Shown: positions 33,781-44,665 of the stretch, piece by piece
How the letters are laid out: every line of letters starts with the position of its first letter
Numbering within the stretch: position 1 is the stretch's first letter
Source: Lepidonotus clava
Taxonomy: Eukaryota > Annelida > Polychaeta > Phyllodocida > Polynoidae
Direction of reading: 5' to 3'
Assembly (NCBI GenBank): GCA_936440205.1
Contig: OW387133.1
Coordinates: forward strand, 4,306,001-4,370,000
DNA length: 64,000 bases
Notes under the pieces: generated by a model
Told to the model about the DNA's origin: nothing
The model's database searches: none
What the model saw: the letters and a program-made list of their open reading frames with translations, nothing else
Translations under genes and position numbers: made by a program

Positions 33781-34711
33781 CCCAGACCCCATGTTGTACC
33801 CTTATTCGTATGTCTGAGATGTATTACTACACATTTCTCAATTAATGTTATCAGGGGAGCTGGTCCAGGAATTTTGGGGAAAAAAGAGCCTGGTTTCGTA
33901 CAGAATAGTTACTTTTTTGCCAAAGGGGATCGTGTATGCCCATACCCTCGCGACTGGGTATTTTGTTTTTTTTTCCGATTGTAATACCTTTTAGTCTAAC
34001 TTGTTTCACTGATTATACCGAGATTATATTATCTTTAGAACCGGTATCAAATCCTGCTCTGGGTATAACCTGGAGTTGCAATAGTTCAATATCCGATAAC
34101 ACTTCCCCTTCAAAATATTCTTATCTTTAGAACCACGCACTCTGTCCAAAGGACCAAAGTGTCAAGTTAAGATAGAATACCCACATGCTCCTTAAACAGT
34201 CAATAGCCTCTTTAATTTTCCCATAACATACATCATTTATGGGAAGCCGAAATTGAGAAATTCATATGCTTGTATAAAGTTTAATTTATAACGATCAATT
34301 CACAACAATTGGATCTCAGGCTTAACAATTGTTCCTATACATAAAACCATAAACCCACCGGGTAAATTACCTCGAACACTCAGGTATTTCTTTACAAAAA
34401 GAAACATGGGGACTTCCATTAACTGTGTATGCACCAAAAGGGTGGAAGGGAGTCTAAACTTTTGAAAAATGTGCGTACGTGCCTTCGAAAATCCAATACT
34501 TATTTCAACCAAGGGGGAGGGGGTTTAGAGGTTCTGAATTTTTTCGAAATGTGCGTTCATATATATATAATATGAATATTACACACATAATTATATCATA
34601 TATGTATATATATTTATATACACAAATAATTATATTATATGTACATATATTATATGAATTTATATGTACGCACATAATTATATTATATGTATGCATGTAT
34701 GCATGCATGTA

Positions 34712-34753
<42 letters not shown>

Positions 34754-34879
34754 ATGTATATATATATATATATGTATATATATTATTCTAAAGATATACA
34801 GGTGTGTCAAAACTCTTCTTTATGTATGCATGCATGTATGTATACATATATATGTATGGATGTATATATACCATGCCTA

Positions 34880-34917
<38 letters not shown>

Positions 34918-35119
34918 TACACAAATACATGTCACTTTAAAGATATACAGGTGTGTCAATACTCATCCACTCACCTGAGATGGGGTCCAGGATGGTCTGG
35001 AGGTGGCGGGTCTGGAACTGGGCCCCAAGGTACCTGATGATCATCCCGGTCTTACCGACCCCACTGTCTCCTACCACGAGACACTTCAGGGCGTCCTCGT
35101 TCACCGACCCCAACATCAT
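28695..35119 (-). CDS. Atypical Rho-family small GTPase (three coding exons)
   Basis: Exons on the minus strand are 34975-35119, 31200-31258 and 28695-29171, joined at GT-AG introns in phases 1 and 0, giving 226 residues. The P-loop GDSGVGKT, a switch I threonine (HLQTILD), DTACQ followed by EQYDRLRHLYYPETD (switch II), VGTRTD (base recognition) and YVECSALT (G5) follow in order. The LRHLYYPETDVFLVC stretch and an insertion between TRTD and the last helix place it in the Rho/Rac/Cdc42 family, which acts as membrane-associated switches for actin and polarity. Oddities: serine replaces the usual P-loop glycine at the Rac1 Gly12 position, cysteine replaces the DxxG glycine, the Rho insert is acidic and longer than in Rac, and there is no CAAX box: the chain ends basic then SLPMS. 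The start codon is the first of two ATGs with A at -3. It may be GTPase-deficient like Rnd or RhoH; that is inferred. Confidence 0.9.
29403..29570. repeat. Dispersed TTAAATTCGACA / CGACAT repeat in intron 2 of the Rho gene
   Basis: GGCCCTAGACCCCTAAATTC opens it, as at 9964. TTCTTAAATTCGACAGGGGA, TTAAATTCGATAGGGCGACA and AAAATTCGACATGCGACA follow as imperfect repeats about 35-40 bases apart. No coding content. Confidence 0.65.
30305..30558. mobile_element. Possible short inverted-repeat element, TAAGGCTGTATTCCA family
   Basis: The right end (AGTGGAATAAAGCCTTA) matches the ends of elements at 55742-55932 and 36343 onward. The interior shares the words CATATCATGTGAAAGGGA with them. The left end is unclear (AAGACCCTATTACACGAC resembles a second family near 60563). 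Confidence 0.4.
32228..32310. repeat. (TA)n microsatellite in Rho intron 1
   Basis: TA runs interrupted by CA/CG steps, followed by GCATGCATGTATGC. Confidence 0.95.
33632..34915. repeat. Microsatellite-rich segment of Rho intron 1
   Basis: TA runs at about 33632-33678, 33748-33778, 34721-34751 and 34888-34912, a four-fold GTCTGG repeat near 33690-33714, and ATGTATGCATGC tracts near 34688-34720 and 34822-34845. The phrase AAGATATACAGGTGTGTCAA occurs twice (34791 and 34940), the second right at the donor side of intron 1. Between them, 34380-34560 contains a degraded copy of the 47510-47664 MITE. Confidence 0.85.
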
Positions 35120-35332
35120 GGTAAGCCGATAATCTCAGGATAATCTCCGATTAACTAAGTCTGAAGTAATTACCACTCCTGTTGCAGTAGTAGTACCAGG
35201 GGAGGTGTGTGAGTGTTGGTATTGATGATGAGAGGTAGTGGTTGTTACTGGCGTTGCTTGGTTGGTTGTTTGTGTGTGTTATTGTATCGGTGGTTGTCTG
35301 TTGTGCTGTGACTGTCGGCTGGAGTTGTTCCG

Positions 35333-35344
35333 CCTTTTATATAT
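35333..35344 (-). promoter_or_regulatory. TATA box of the Rho-like gene
   Basis: On the minus strand the sequence reads ATATATAAAAGG followed by CGGAAC, an excellent TATA box, 214 bases upstream of the start codon at 35119. Transcription would then begin near 35300-35305, giving a 5' leader of about 180-190 bases. A 23-base G run (35413-35435; C run in the gene's sense) lies about 70 bases further upstream. Confidence 0.7.
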
Positions 35345-35412
35345 TCCCGGTTCCACAGAGTGGCCGCGCCTCCCACTGGTCTGCGGCTGTGTGCAATACT
35401 GGGGCTCTGGAC

Positions 35413-35435
35413 GGGGGGGGGGGGGGGGGGGGGGG
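35413..35435. repeat. Run of 23 G
   Basis: A pure G run directly upstream of the Rho gene's TATA box. Such runs end many of the short elements in this window, but no element ends were recognised here. Confidence 0.9.
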
Positions 35436-38400
35436 TATGTCGCGTTCGAATTTAAAGAACAAACGCCTATTTCACATACATGTTTTTGTCGCTTACTTAC
35501 CCAAGTAGTGTAAACGTCGCATGTCACTGTGTTTTTAAACCCCCTTGTCGTGTCACCAGGCCCCATGTCGTGTGTCGAATTTAAGACCACTTACTTTAAT
35601 AGTTTGCCTATCTCTGTCCTAGTTTATCCTAGTTTATCCTAGCCTGGACGTCCTCAGCAGAATTTTGCAGGAGTCTCTTAAACGTCAAGTGCCCATTGTG
35701 TTGATCTGGAAATGATCTCTTCTGTGATAACTGATTACCATTCTCCTACTCGTGATCCGATCTGTACAGTTTGTGATACTTGCATACAAGTCATTTTCAC
35801 TCCATCTCATTCCAACTCATCTCATTTATTGGTTACCTATACCCTTGTGATATTGAAGATTATGGTGTAATGCATATTTAGAATTTTACTCTGTTCCCTA
35901 ACGTTATATTCTATACATCAGCAGGGGCTGGAGCGATGAGGGAGAACAGGCTCAAAAGCCCGCGATTGTATTCCAGTTGAAAATAAAATGTTTCAAAAAC
36001 AGAGAGAAAAAAATCCTATGTCGCCATGTCGATTTTAGTGGTCCACATCCATAAATACTAGACGAGTTGCGGTGATGGTAGTGGCAGGGGTGGATAGTCC
36101 ATTCTGACCCAGAACACTTCCTGTACACTAAATTAAAATACTAGCGGTTTAGGCTGGAACCACAGTCTACTGATGATATGGGTATGGCCCACCCTCTGAG
36201 TCACTGGGATTTCCCCACGATCCTCGCCCCATCCATTCTGCAGCGAGATCTACCTCAAGTGACTGCTCTGCTAAATAGGGAAGTGAAGCGGCAGAGTGTG
36301 CCAAGCTGGCAGCGCGTGACGTGTGGACCGTCAACGGGTTAAAGGCTGTATTCCACTAACATGATTTTACTAATGTTGTTACATATCGCCAATGGGAATA
36401 ACAATTGTTTATTGTCATGTTGCATATCATTGGGACGGGTATCATTCTCTTTCAAATGATATGTAGGATGCATGGTCCCTTGTCATTTGGGAAAAATTGA
36501 AAATAATTCCGATTTGCCGTTTTTGGAATCATGAAGTAAAACGATTATGGTCCACGTGTATGGTTAAACGTCTTACACCTACAACATTTGGCTCCTATTT
36601 TTGAGGTACATACACTCACAGACACCGACACAGATTGATATAGCTTCCTGGCGGATGTGATTGTCTTTTTAATTGAAAGGGAAAAAAATATTATTTCTCA
36701 CCCGCGTTCAGTATGTCAGATCTTTTACTTTCATCTTCCTCCTCTTTTTTTTCTACATAAGCTGTTTTTACCCAGGCGCCTTACTATGTGCAGCGACAAT
36801 ATTGAAGTTTATTCAATCCCCAAATCCCTAAATTCACTCCTCCAACTCTAGCATTATGTGCAAGTTAACACTTTTTGCATTAAATCTTACTAATGCAATG
36901 TTTTATAACTCTTAATGTACTTTTCTTGTAGTGGAATCATTTTTTAATACTAGCGATATTCATACTTCCTATACTTCCTTCTGAAAAAAATGTTTCCTGG
37001 TCGATGATTTGATCATAAATACAAACAGTAGGCTTAGTTGTGATGAATCTAAAATTCAGAATGATCCATGACTTGCCTAAGGCATGATCTAACGTGTGTA
37101 AATAAGCTGTACAAATCTAATGCATTCTTTAGCCCTAGGCAGCTGGGGGCTTGGGGGGGGTCTAAAAAAGTAGTAGTGGGCTAGTAGTAGTAGAACTTTT
37201 ATTGCCAAACAGCGAGTCATTTACATTTGATCTCATGTGTCGGTGATATAACAGTGATATAACATAAAACAGATCTTAATGTAGGAAGTAGCACCTGGAA
37301 GTGAGTCTAGCTTGAAGCTTATTACTGCTGTCAGAGTATTGCTTATCACTTCTCTATTGTTAGGGCTAGTAAGACACACTACGCTACGACTAAGACTATT
37401 ACTGTAGGCCTAACCAGACTAGATCTAACTCTTCACAGGTGGCATATAATACTTGATCAACCTGAAGTGTAATAATCTCCTTATTAAACAAAAAATATTT
37501 TATCCAATGATAGGTTGATTGCTGACTAGTAATGTATTACACTTGTTGATAAAGAGTGCTTTGCAAAGAAACAATTGAAAATGTGTGCACATAATTAATG
37601 AAACTCCCTCTGATAACTCAGTGACCCCGGAACTGTCTAATGTCGGTACAATGTAAAGGTCAGGAGTAAGCTTCCGGGGTAGCATGGCTGTACAAATATG
37701 TATGGGTGGGGCGGGTGGGGCGAGGGGGGTTTACGGGATTTTGAAAAGGGGAGGGGTCCTAAAACGCTGTGCGTTCATGCGTACATTCAATGTGTTTTTT
37801 CTCTATGTGAAGTATAGAAATGAGGGGGGGGGGGGGTTAAGGTCCCTTGGATCGTGCTGGATTTTTTTTTTAGTCCGTTCTGACCCAGATTAGCTATTGC
37901 ATAATGGTTTGAGTGACTAGCGGACTTGGATGTAGCTAGAGTCTAGATTATGTTATGTTCAACAGAGGGACAAAAAGACAAAGTTCCCGATTGTAACTTT
38001 TCTGATATCTTTCTGTGAGAGAATAATTTTGTATAAAAATAGATGGAGGCCTCTGTGTCGCATGTCTAATATAAGGAATGTCACATGTTCTTAATTTTTT
38101 GATATTCAATTCAAATTTTTTAAATCTTTATTTTGCATGTCGAATCTAAGGAATGTCCTATTAAACTGTACTGGAGTTAATGAAATGTTGAAGATATTTG
38201 GTATTATCATAGATGTTAGTTTGTATAAATAATGACGAAGACTGTAACGAAGTCGAAACATATGTTGAATACGCCGAGACATTTATTGTCCTTTATTCAT
38301 CAAATAAACTACACTCTCGCCCATCATTTAACCTCGTCGAGTTTGGTATTATCCTACAACTTTATTTCGTATGAATAACTATAGTATGGTTTTGCCTTCC

Positions 38401-38460
38401 TTCTTTGTCTCCACTTTTCACTCATTCATTCCAGTAGTTAGTCTAGAACAAATGACAGCA
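35436..38460. other. Gene-free stretch between the Rho promoter and the tandem array
   Basis: Contains CATGTCGTGT...GTCGAATTTAAGACC (35510-35588) and GTGTCGCATGTCTAATATAA...CATGTCGAATCTAAGG (38055-38165), both related to the TTAAATTCGACA repeat; an element end AAAGGCTGTATTCCACTAAC at 36343 with a CATATCATTGGGA interior; a G run near 37825; and short poly-G patches. No exon or RNA gene was recognised. Confidence 0.45.
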
Positions 38461-39575
38461 AGGACTGGGACGTGGTCCACTTTAATTAAGGATAGACAAC
38501 ATGATGCAGGGCAATATTCAAGCTATCTTCTCTCTTTTCCATAAGACATATGATAGTGCTGTAATTAAGTAGTGGCGGATCTGTTGGAGGGAAGGGGCGG
38601 TTGCGACCAAAATTATTTTTCGAATAATCTACGTTTGTTGATTCATACAAATCTGACGTTATTTATTTTCACTTTTTAAAGGGGGGTTGGTTTAACGTGA
38701 TGCACTACAGGTTAAATACCCGCCATGCCTACCAACCACAAACCACAAACCAGCCGGGGATTTCCTATATATAACTATTTAAATAGGGAAGTGTAGGACG
38801 GTGTGTTACGGCGACGTGTTGCAAGTTACTGTGGACGTAAATGTGACGTGGACGTAATAAAGGATAGACAACAGGACGCAGGGCAATAATCAGGTTTTCT
38901 TCTCTCTTTTTCATAAAGCATATGATAATGTTTAATGCATAGACAACAGTTGATAAGGGTTTTTTTAAATTATTGTAGAAGTCTGATCTTCTATTGCAAA
39001 GGCAGATGATATTTTTCAATTGATTGTAATCATAGCGATGTAAACATACAACAGGTTAGATAATTACCAAACACACCAACCACCAACCAACTGGGTATCC
39101 CCTTTTTAAACAGGGAATTGTTGAATAACTGCATGTTGCATTTGACTGTGGGGATAAATGTGACATGGTTCACTTTAATTAAGGATAGACAACATGACTC
39201 AGGGCAATATTCAGACAACATTCTCTCTTTTCCATAAAAGATATGATACATTCTTAAATCAAGGATAGCAGCAGTCGATAGGGGGTGTTGTCTTTAAAAA
39301 AAAAAAAGGTTTTGTACAAGTCTATTTCATTTTCAAGCGGGATTATCTATTTCAATGGATTGCAGTGGTGATGTAGAATCTGTCAACCTCTTCACCAGCT
39401 GTTGACGTGACGCACTACAGGTTAGATACCCGCCATACCCGCCATACCTGTCAACCACAAACCAGCTGGGGATTCCCTTTTAAACGGGGAAGTGTAGTAC
39501 GGTGTGTTACGGCGACGTGTTGCAATTGACTTTGACGTACATGTGACGTGGCTTTAATTAAGGATAGGAACTTAT
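38461..39575. repeat. Tandem array, units about 320-380 bp, three full copies
   Basis: The anchor AAGGATAGACAACA (preceded by TTAATT in three of the four) occurs at 38488, 38860, 39181 and, in shortened form, 39560. Each unit continues with CAGGGCAATATTCA, TTCTCTCTTTTCCATAA and CATATGATA, then a variable stretch, then GTTAGATACCCGCCAT-type words, CCACAAACCAGC, a TTTAAACGGGGAAGTG block, GTGTGTTACGGCGACGTGTT and ATGTGACGTGG. Unit lengths by anchor spacing are 372, 321 and 379 bases. The copies are clearly diverged. No continuous open frame runs through it. Confidence 0.85.
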
Positions 39576-39605
39576 CATTTTACCACAAACACTTTGAAGA
39601 TCAGA

Positions 39606-39820
39606 CAGAGGCGGATACAGGATTTTCTAAAGGAGTGGGGTGGGGTGGGGTGGGGGGGGGGGGGGTGGGGGGGGGGGGGTCAGCATAAAGGCTAAATACT
39701 AAAAAAGATGTGTATTTGTGCATATGCGAGCGATATTTTCCCCTCTTTTTCTAGTTCAGGGGTGCACCAAAAGTGGACAACCCACAGGACCCCCCCCCCC
39801 CCCCCCCCGATCCGCCCCTG
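39606..39820. mobile_element. Poly-G/C short element, full-length copy (CAGGGGCGGATCC ends)
   Basis: CAGAGGCGGATACAGGATTT at the left mirrors CGATCCGCCCCTG at the right. A G-rich block (39635-39678) and a C run (39790-39808) face each other. The interior (AGCATAAAGGCTAAATACTA, GTGTATTTGTGCATA, TTTCCCCTCTTTTT) is shared with the copy at 46367-46549. CAG...CTG ends resemble the hAT superfamily. Confidence 0.8.
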
Positions 39821-40273
39821 GATCACGTGAATACGTGAAGCTATTTAATAAAACTAATTGAAAACTAATTGAAAAAAAACACTTCTTAAAAGTAAAATCT
39901 TCTAACAGTTGACCCATTTGTTAGTTTTATCCAGACAGGAAACACTATACTGAAGAAATTATACACTAATAACATTATTAGCAATCCATGATACATTAGA
40001 TATCAATGAATTTATAACCAAATGAATATGTCCGATTTTATTATCTAAAAACCAATTTTTATACTTTTCGAACTTTGCTCTAGTATATAACTGATAATCT
40101 TCCAATTTTGCATGCCGTCCAATAAGGTTCTTTCACCGGTGAGTCGGATTTTAAATATTTCGGTCCGAGTGTTCATTTTAGTACAAAAACTGGAAACCTT
40201 TCATTAATCATTGGATCTACTTTTCTAGATTTCACAGGAAACAAACTGATACCTTAAAATTTGAGACAGGCTT

Positions 40274-40371
40274 CCCAGCCAAGGTGCGACGTAACGGTCA
40301 CGTTGTGCGACGTTCTAATAACGTTCTGCGACGTTATTAGAACGTTCTTCGACGTCACATCCTTGGCTGGG
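40274..40371. mobile_element. 98-bp fold-back element with CCCAGCCAAGG ends
   Basis: CCCAGCCAAGGTGCGACGTA at the left mirrors GACGTCACATCCTTGGCTGG at the right, and the middle is a second palindrome (GTTCTAATAACGTTCTGCGA facing CGTTATTAGAACGTTC). Nearly the whole unit folds into one hairpin rich in CGACGT steps. Confidence 0.8.
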
Positions 40372-42765
40372 TTCCTTCCAATGATTTTAGAGATGTAGAT
40401 GTCTTTAAAATTTGAAGCCTCTGGATGACATTAATCAATATACCCATGTCCAAAACATTGTAAACAAATTATTTTATCATATATATCTACATATATGATT
40501 TAATTGCCTATTTGGTCACATATTGTTATATCCGAAGTTAGGAATAGCAGAATAATGATCGGATAACTGCTACAATGGCAAGTTATCCGTTATCTCCTGT
40601 TGTCTATCCTTAAAGGCAATGGCTAAATACCTCTTGAAACCAGCTTTCTATCCTTAAAGATACATCATTATACATATGGGTAATTGCACCTAAGAGTGAA
40701 ATAATTGATGGGGTTTCAGCCGGTTAACACCTGTTACAAAGAGATGATGTTATTACTTTTTTTTTAAGATTATTATTAGATTAAGTTGGGGAAAACATAT
40801 CCATTAGTTGGCCCAGGGTTTGGGAGGGGAGGGGGATTTTTGTTTTTGGGAGGGGGATTGGTATTATTACATCATTCTGTTGTGATTCAGCATGGTTAAG
40901 ACGCTACATCACAGGCGGGTACGTGGAGCCAGGGCCTGTATCAACATCCTACTGTCATAACCTCTATTAATTACAAGTATTTACCAAACTTCATATTCAA
41001 TACATCATAATTCACATTTTTACACACACATGGTATACTTGATGATAAAGTTAAGGTAGTTAGACACTTTGCACTCTTCCCATTGGTCAAAACAAGCACC
41101 CAATAAGCCCATCCCAGTTTACACTAGCATTAGGGTTTACTATGAATTTTTTTCAAAATTGCCTCCAAGCTTATTCCCTGAAGAGATTTGTATAATACAA
41201 AGGTAACAAAAGTAAGTTGGTTGACAGATTGCTCCTAAAAGTTGTAAGACCACTACGAAGCAGCAGGCCTCAGATGTATAAGTAAGAGCATTTCTTTGCC
41301 AACGACCGGGAAATATGTTTTACATTTTCAATATTTTAAGATCATAGGTTTAAAAAATTCATCACCAAAATAGCAAGCAGCCCATTTTTGGAGTTGTGAC
41401 ATCATCTGCAAACCATCTATACCATTGTTTTGGAAATATTAGGCACCCAAATTTAAAAGCGAAATAAGGGGAATATGTTAAGTGAGTCTTTGCAAATCTG
41501 TAACGTTTGAGTACATCAGAAAACATGTACCTTATAATCATGTGGTGCTCTCTAGTGGTCAGATTTTCGAACACCACTAAAAGCTTTGTGACTATTCTTA
41601 GACTATGCACAAAAGTCTTACCCGATTAATAACAGTATCATTTAACAAATTTAGACAGAATTGTATATTTATCATTCACTTATTCTTTTTTTCGTTTAGT
41701 AACTTCTATCGTTGTGGATTATTAGCTGGTATTTGAGATGACTTTGTTTGGTTCTAGTTTTGGTAAATTGGGTGTTCTCCTGGATGCCATCAAATTTCAT
41801 ACTGCCATAACTTAACATGCATGTACATTTATGCAAAATATTGTATAGTTAACTTATTTCGTGGCTCTGCCATCATGACGTTTGCATGATCAACCCCCAA
41901 ATGACATAACACATACCGATGTTTTGTTTTATTATACGAAAATTCTGAGCATACAGAGTATACTTCATTAAATAATTTGATGTGGAATGAACATTATTCC
42001 TGTAATTGTTAATCTGAACAAAGCAGGTCGAATGTGATTTGTTGTAAAGTCCCTTGTTCATTAAAAAGAAAAGATGTGAAGATGCACATGGAACATGCAT
42101 GTACATCATAATCCATCATAAATATTGCACCCAAAGAATCTTTGATAAACACCATTTCTGTATTTGATTGTCATCTGTATTTAGGATAGTCAATTATCTT
42201 GCTGTTATTTACTTCTTGTAAGAATGAAATTCTTCGTTACTACCACGACCACGTACATTTTGTGTGATACTTGAATGAACGAAAACGAATGAGCCAAATA
42301 TGAATAAACGTCTTTATATTTAAGGAACTACGACAGTTTTAATCAAAAATGGAAGTGATTACAAACATGTCATAAACTCTTCAATACAGAAAATACTTAA
42401 TTTTCTGAAATGGCCACGAATTCATAAGCTAGAACCCTAGAAAAACATGAATCAAAAAAGGAAAGTCAAGTTACCATACATTTGACCGCCCCCTTATTAA
42501 ACCCCCTCCCCCCTAGAGGGATGTGAATTAAACAGGGAAGTCCGGTTGACATAAACTTTGTTCAAATGCTCATATATTGGATTATCACGTTTTAGAAGTA
42601 AACCTGCCCTCTCTTCCCCCCTGTTCATGTCCTGAATCTCTTGCCTCCCACAGGGTCCTTGTTCTGGTTTCGACCCACGATATTAAATTACAGATGGATA
42701 TTCTGTATCTTTTCCATGAGCAGTGACAGAATGAGATACAGGGTCAGAATCACTACCCATCCCCC
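40372..42765. other. No gene recognised
   Basis: AT-rich sequence with short open frames only. TTGTCTATCCTTAAAG near 40600 is the reverse complement of the array anchor at 38488-39560, so a fragment of that repeat lies here. G-rich patch near 40810-40858. No exon motif was seen. Confidence 0.4.
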
Positions 42766-42766
42766 T

Positions 42767-42826
<60 letters not shown>

Positions 42827-43025
42827 ACACACCACACACAGACCAGGCGCGGGTTTAGGGGGGGGGGGGCGTGCCAGGCGTGCGCCCCCCTATTTTGGGC
42901 CAAATTTAGATTTTTTTAATGTAAAACTCTTGAGCCCAGAGGGTCCAGGCAAAAATTTTGCTATAGCACGCCCCCCCCCCCCCCTTTTTTTTTCAAAATC
43001 CTGGATCCGCCCCTGCAGACATACA

Positions 43026-43074
<49 letters not shown>
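42766..43074. repeat. (AC)n microsatellite split by an inserted short element
   Basis: AC repeats at about 42769-42838 and 43029-43072 flank the element at 42844-43015. Confidence 0.9.
42844..43015. mobile_element. Poly-G/C short element inserted in an AC microsatellite
   Basis: CAGGCGCGGGTTTAGGGGGG at the left and CAAAATCCTGGATCCGCCCC then TG at the right. CAGAC stands immediately on both sides (42839-42843 and 43016-43020), a probable 5-bp target duplication. G run at the left, C run near 42971, and TTTTTTTAATGTAAAACTCT in the interior as in related copies. Confidence 0.75.
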
Positions 43075-43076
<2 letters not shown>

Positions 43077-43533
43077 GCATTTTGTTGATAACTGAGAAAA
43101 GTAGTAAAGAAAACACTCTGTGAGTATGAGTTTCCTCGACCTTTTAATGACTAGTGTACGGGTTCCCGGCCCCCTTTCCCAAAACCATATCTTTTTTTTG
43201 CTAATCTTGATTATGATTATCTTGTCGAATTTAATCTTGGAGATTTAGCTGGATTTAGCTTTTTATGAGTCGTTGGTCGCCATATTGGTGATCATTTCAA
43301 ACTCGTAATTTTTTTTCATATTCAAAAACATTTAGATAATATATCATAGTCGACTTTACCTCAGACAAACCTATGTAAATATAATTGACAATGCTCATAA
43401 TTTAGAATTTTTATTTTTGTATCATAGCGCATGGTTATGGTGATCACCAAAAAGTGATTATGTGACTACGTTTGCACAAGGTCTATAGATATTTGTCAGT
43501 CATGACTTACCCTTAGGGTTTAGTATACGTACG

Positions 43534-43700
43534 CAGTGGCGGATCGAGGGGGGGGGGCAAAAGGGGCAATTGCCCCCCCTAGACCAAAAATGAACTCTCG
43601 TAGTTTTGACAAATCTGAGGAGAAATTTTTCAAGGTAAATCATGGGGGGTGGGGGCAGATTTTTTGCCGCGCTAGAAGACAGACCCTGGATCCGCCCCTG
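43534..43700. mobile_element. Poly-G/C short element (CAGTGGCGGATC...GATCCGCCCCTG)
   Basis: CAGTGGCGGATCGAGGGGGG at the left mirrors CCTGGATCCGCCCCTG at the right. Interior GGGGCAATTGCCCC is a local palindrome. No clear target duplication (GTAC occurs on both sides in slightly different register). Confidence 0.7.
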
Positions 43701-44620
43701 GTACACACATTTTCAAAGGTGTCAAACCCATCCACCCTCCTTGGAGAAAATATGCATATGATTTATATTAGAACATACACTCATTTTCAAAAGTCTCAGA
43801 CCCCCCCCCCCCCTTGGTGTGTTCATACTGATCGGAACGCCCCTTGGTGAATGTGGAACTAATGCACTTTAGAGGTTGATATTTTCTAACTCCATAATCA
43901 TTATCTATCACGTTTAAAAAGCAACACATACAAAACAACCATGAACGTAATTGTTGATTAATGTTTTTCGGTAGTGAGGTAAGGATATATCGATTAGCCT
44001 TACCCATCTGTAGGATTCAATTTTAATCCTACCACAAGGTCTCAGTTAAAGAGCTTTCTCTGACAATTTTAGATTTCAAACTGAAAGAATTCGTGACCTT
44101 ATGAAGTGTATTCTGCCTGAGGATCTTGTAAAAAATGTAAAAATTATAACCGTGACTGTATGGTGTCATTTTCTAGTAAGCATTTTGTTGCATAGTATCA
44201 TGTTAACTTTCATCCTTACAGAAAAAGTATAAAAGGTTCAAAACCTGGTTCAAAATCAAGCTATCCAAAATAATGTGCATGAATGAGAGAATCTGTGACC
44301 TATGTAGCATATCAGATTAATTGACGAAAAAGTAATTAAGGCAATTTAATGATTCTTGGATCTTAGATTTTTCATTTGAATTAACAACTTGCATCTAGAA
44401 TGGCAACCAAAAGAATCCGCGGATATTTATGTGTATTCCAACATTTGGGATCATGGACTCGGGATTGGTGAGAACAAAATTGGATAGCTTTTTTGATTCG
44501 TGACAATCATGTCACCTACACAAATATCCATCGATTGCTTTTGGTCGCCATTCCTGGTCTTAACCTATTAGTTAGGTTTGCAAACAGAAAACTGAGTAAC
44601 AAAGAGCGTGACATTTGAGG
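43701..44620. other. No gene recognised; 3' flank of the first GST gene
   Basis: AT-rich, with a C run near 43801-43813 between two TTTTCAAAAGTCTCAGACCC-like phrases (a remnant of another poly-G/C element). No exon was supported. Confidence 0.4.
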
Positions 44621-44626
44621 TTTATT
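44621..44626 (-). terminator. Poly(A) signal of GST gene 1
   Basis: AATAAA on the minus strand, 40 bases beyond the stop codon at 44666-44668. The short distance is usual for compact 3' untranslated regions. Confidence 0.75.
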
Positions 44627-44665
44627 CTGTTTCATATGATGTGGGATTAAATGTATATGTGGACT

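Noticed and set aside
34479-34940. 153-codon plus-strand frame and overlapping minus-strand frame
   Set aside because: Tyrosine-isoleucine-methionine runs produced by TA and GTAT repeats inside Rho intron 1.
38231-38275. Hammerhead-ribozyme-like words (TGACGAAGACTGTAACGAAG then TCGAAACATATG)
   Set aside because: The CUGANGA and GAAA boxes are approximate, the stem II register is off by a base, and I find no complementary strands for stem I.
41362-41610. 82-codon minus-strand frame
   Set aside because: No family motif, no splice context and no poly(A) signal; length is within chance for this composition.
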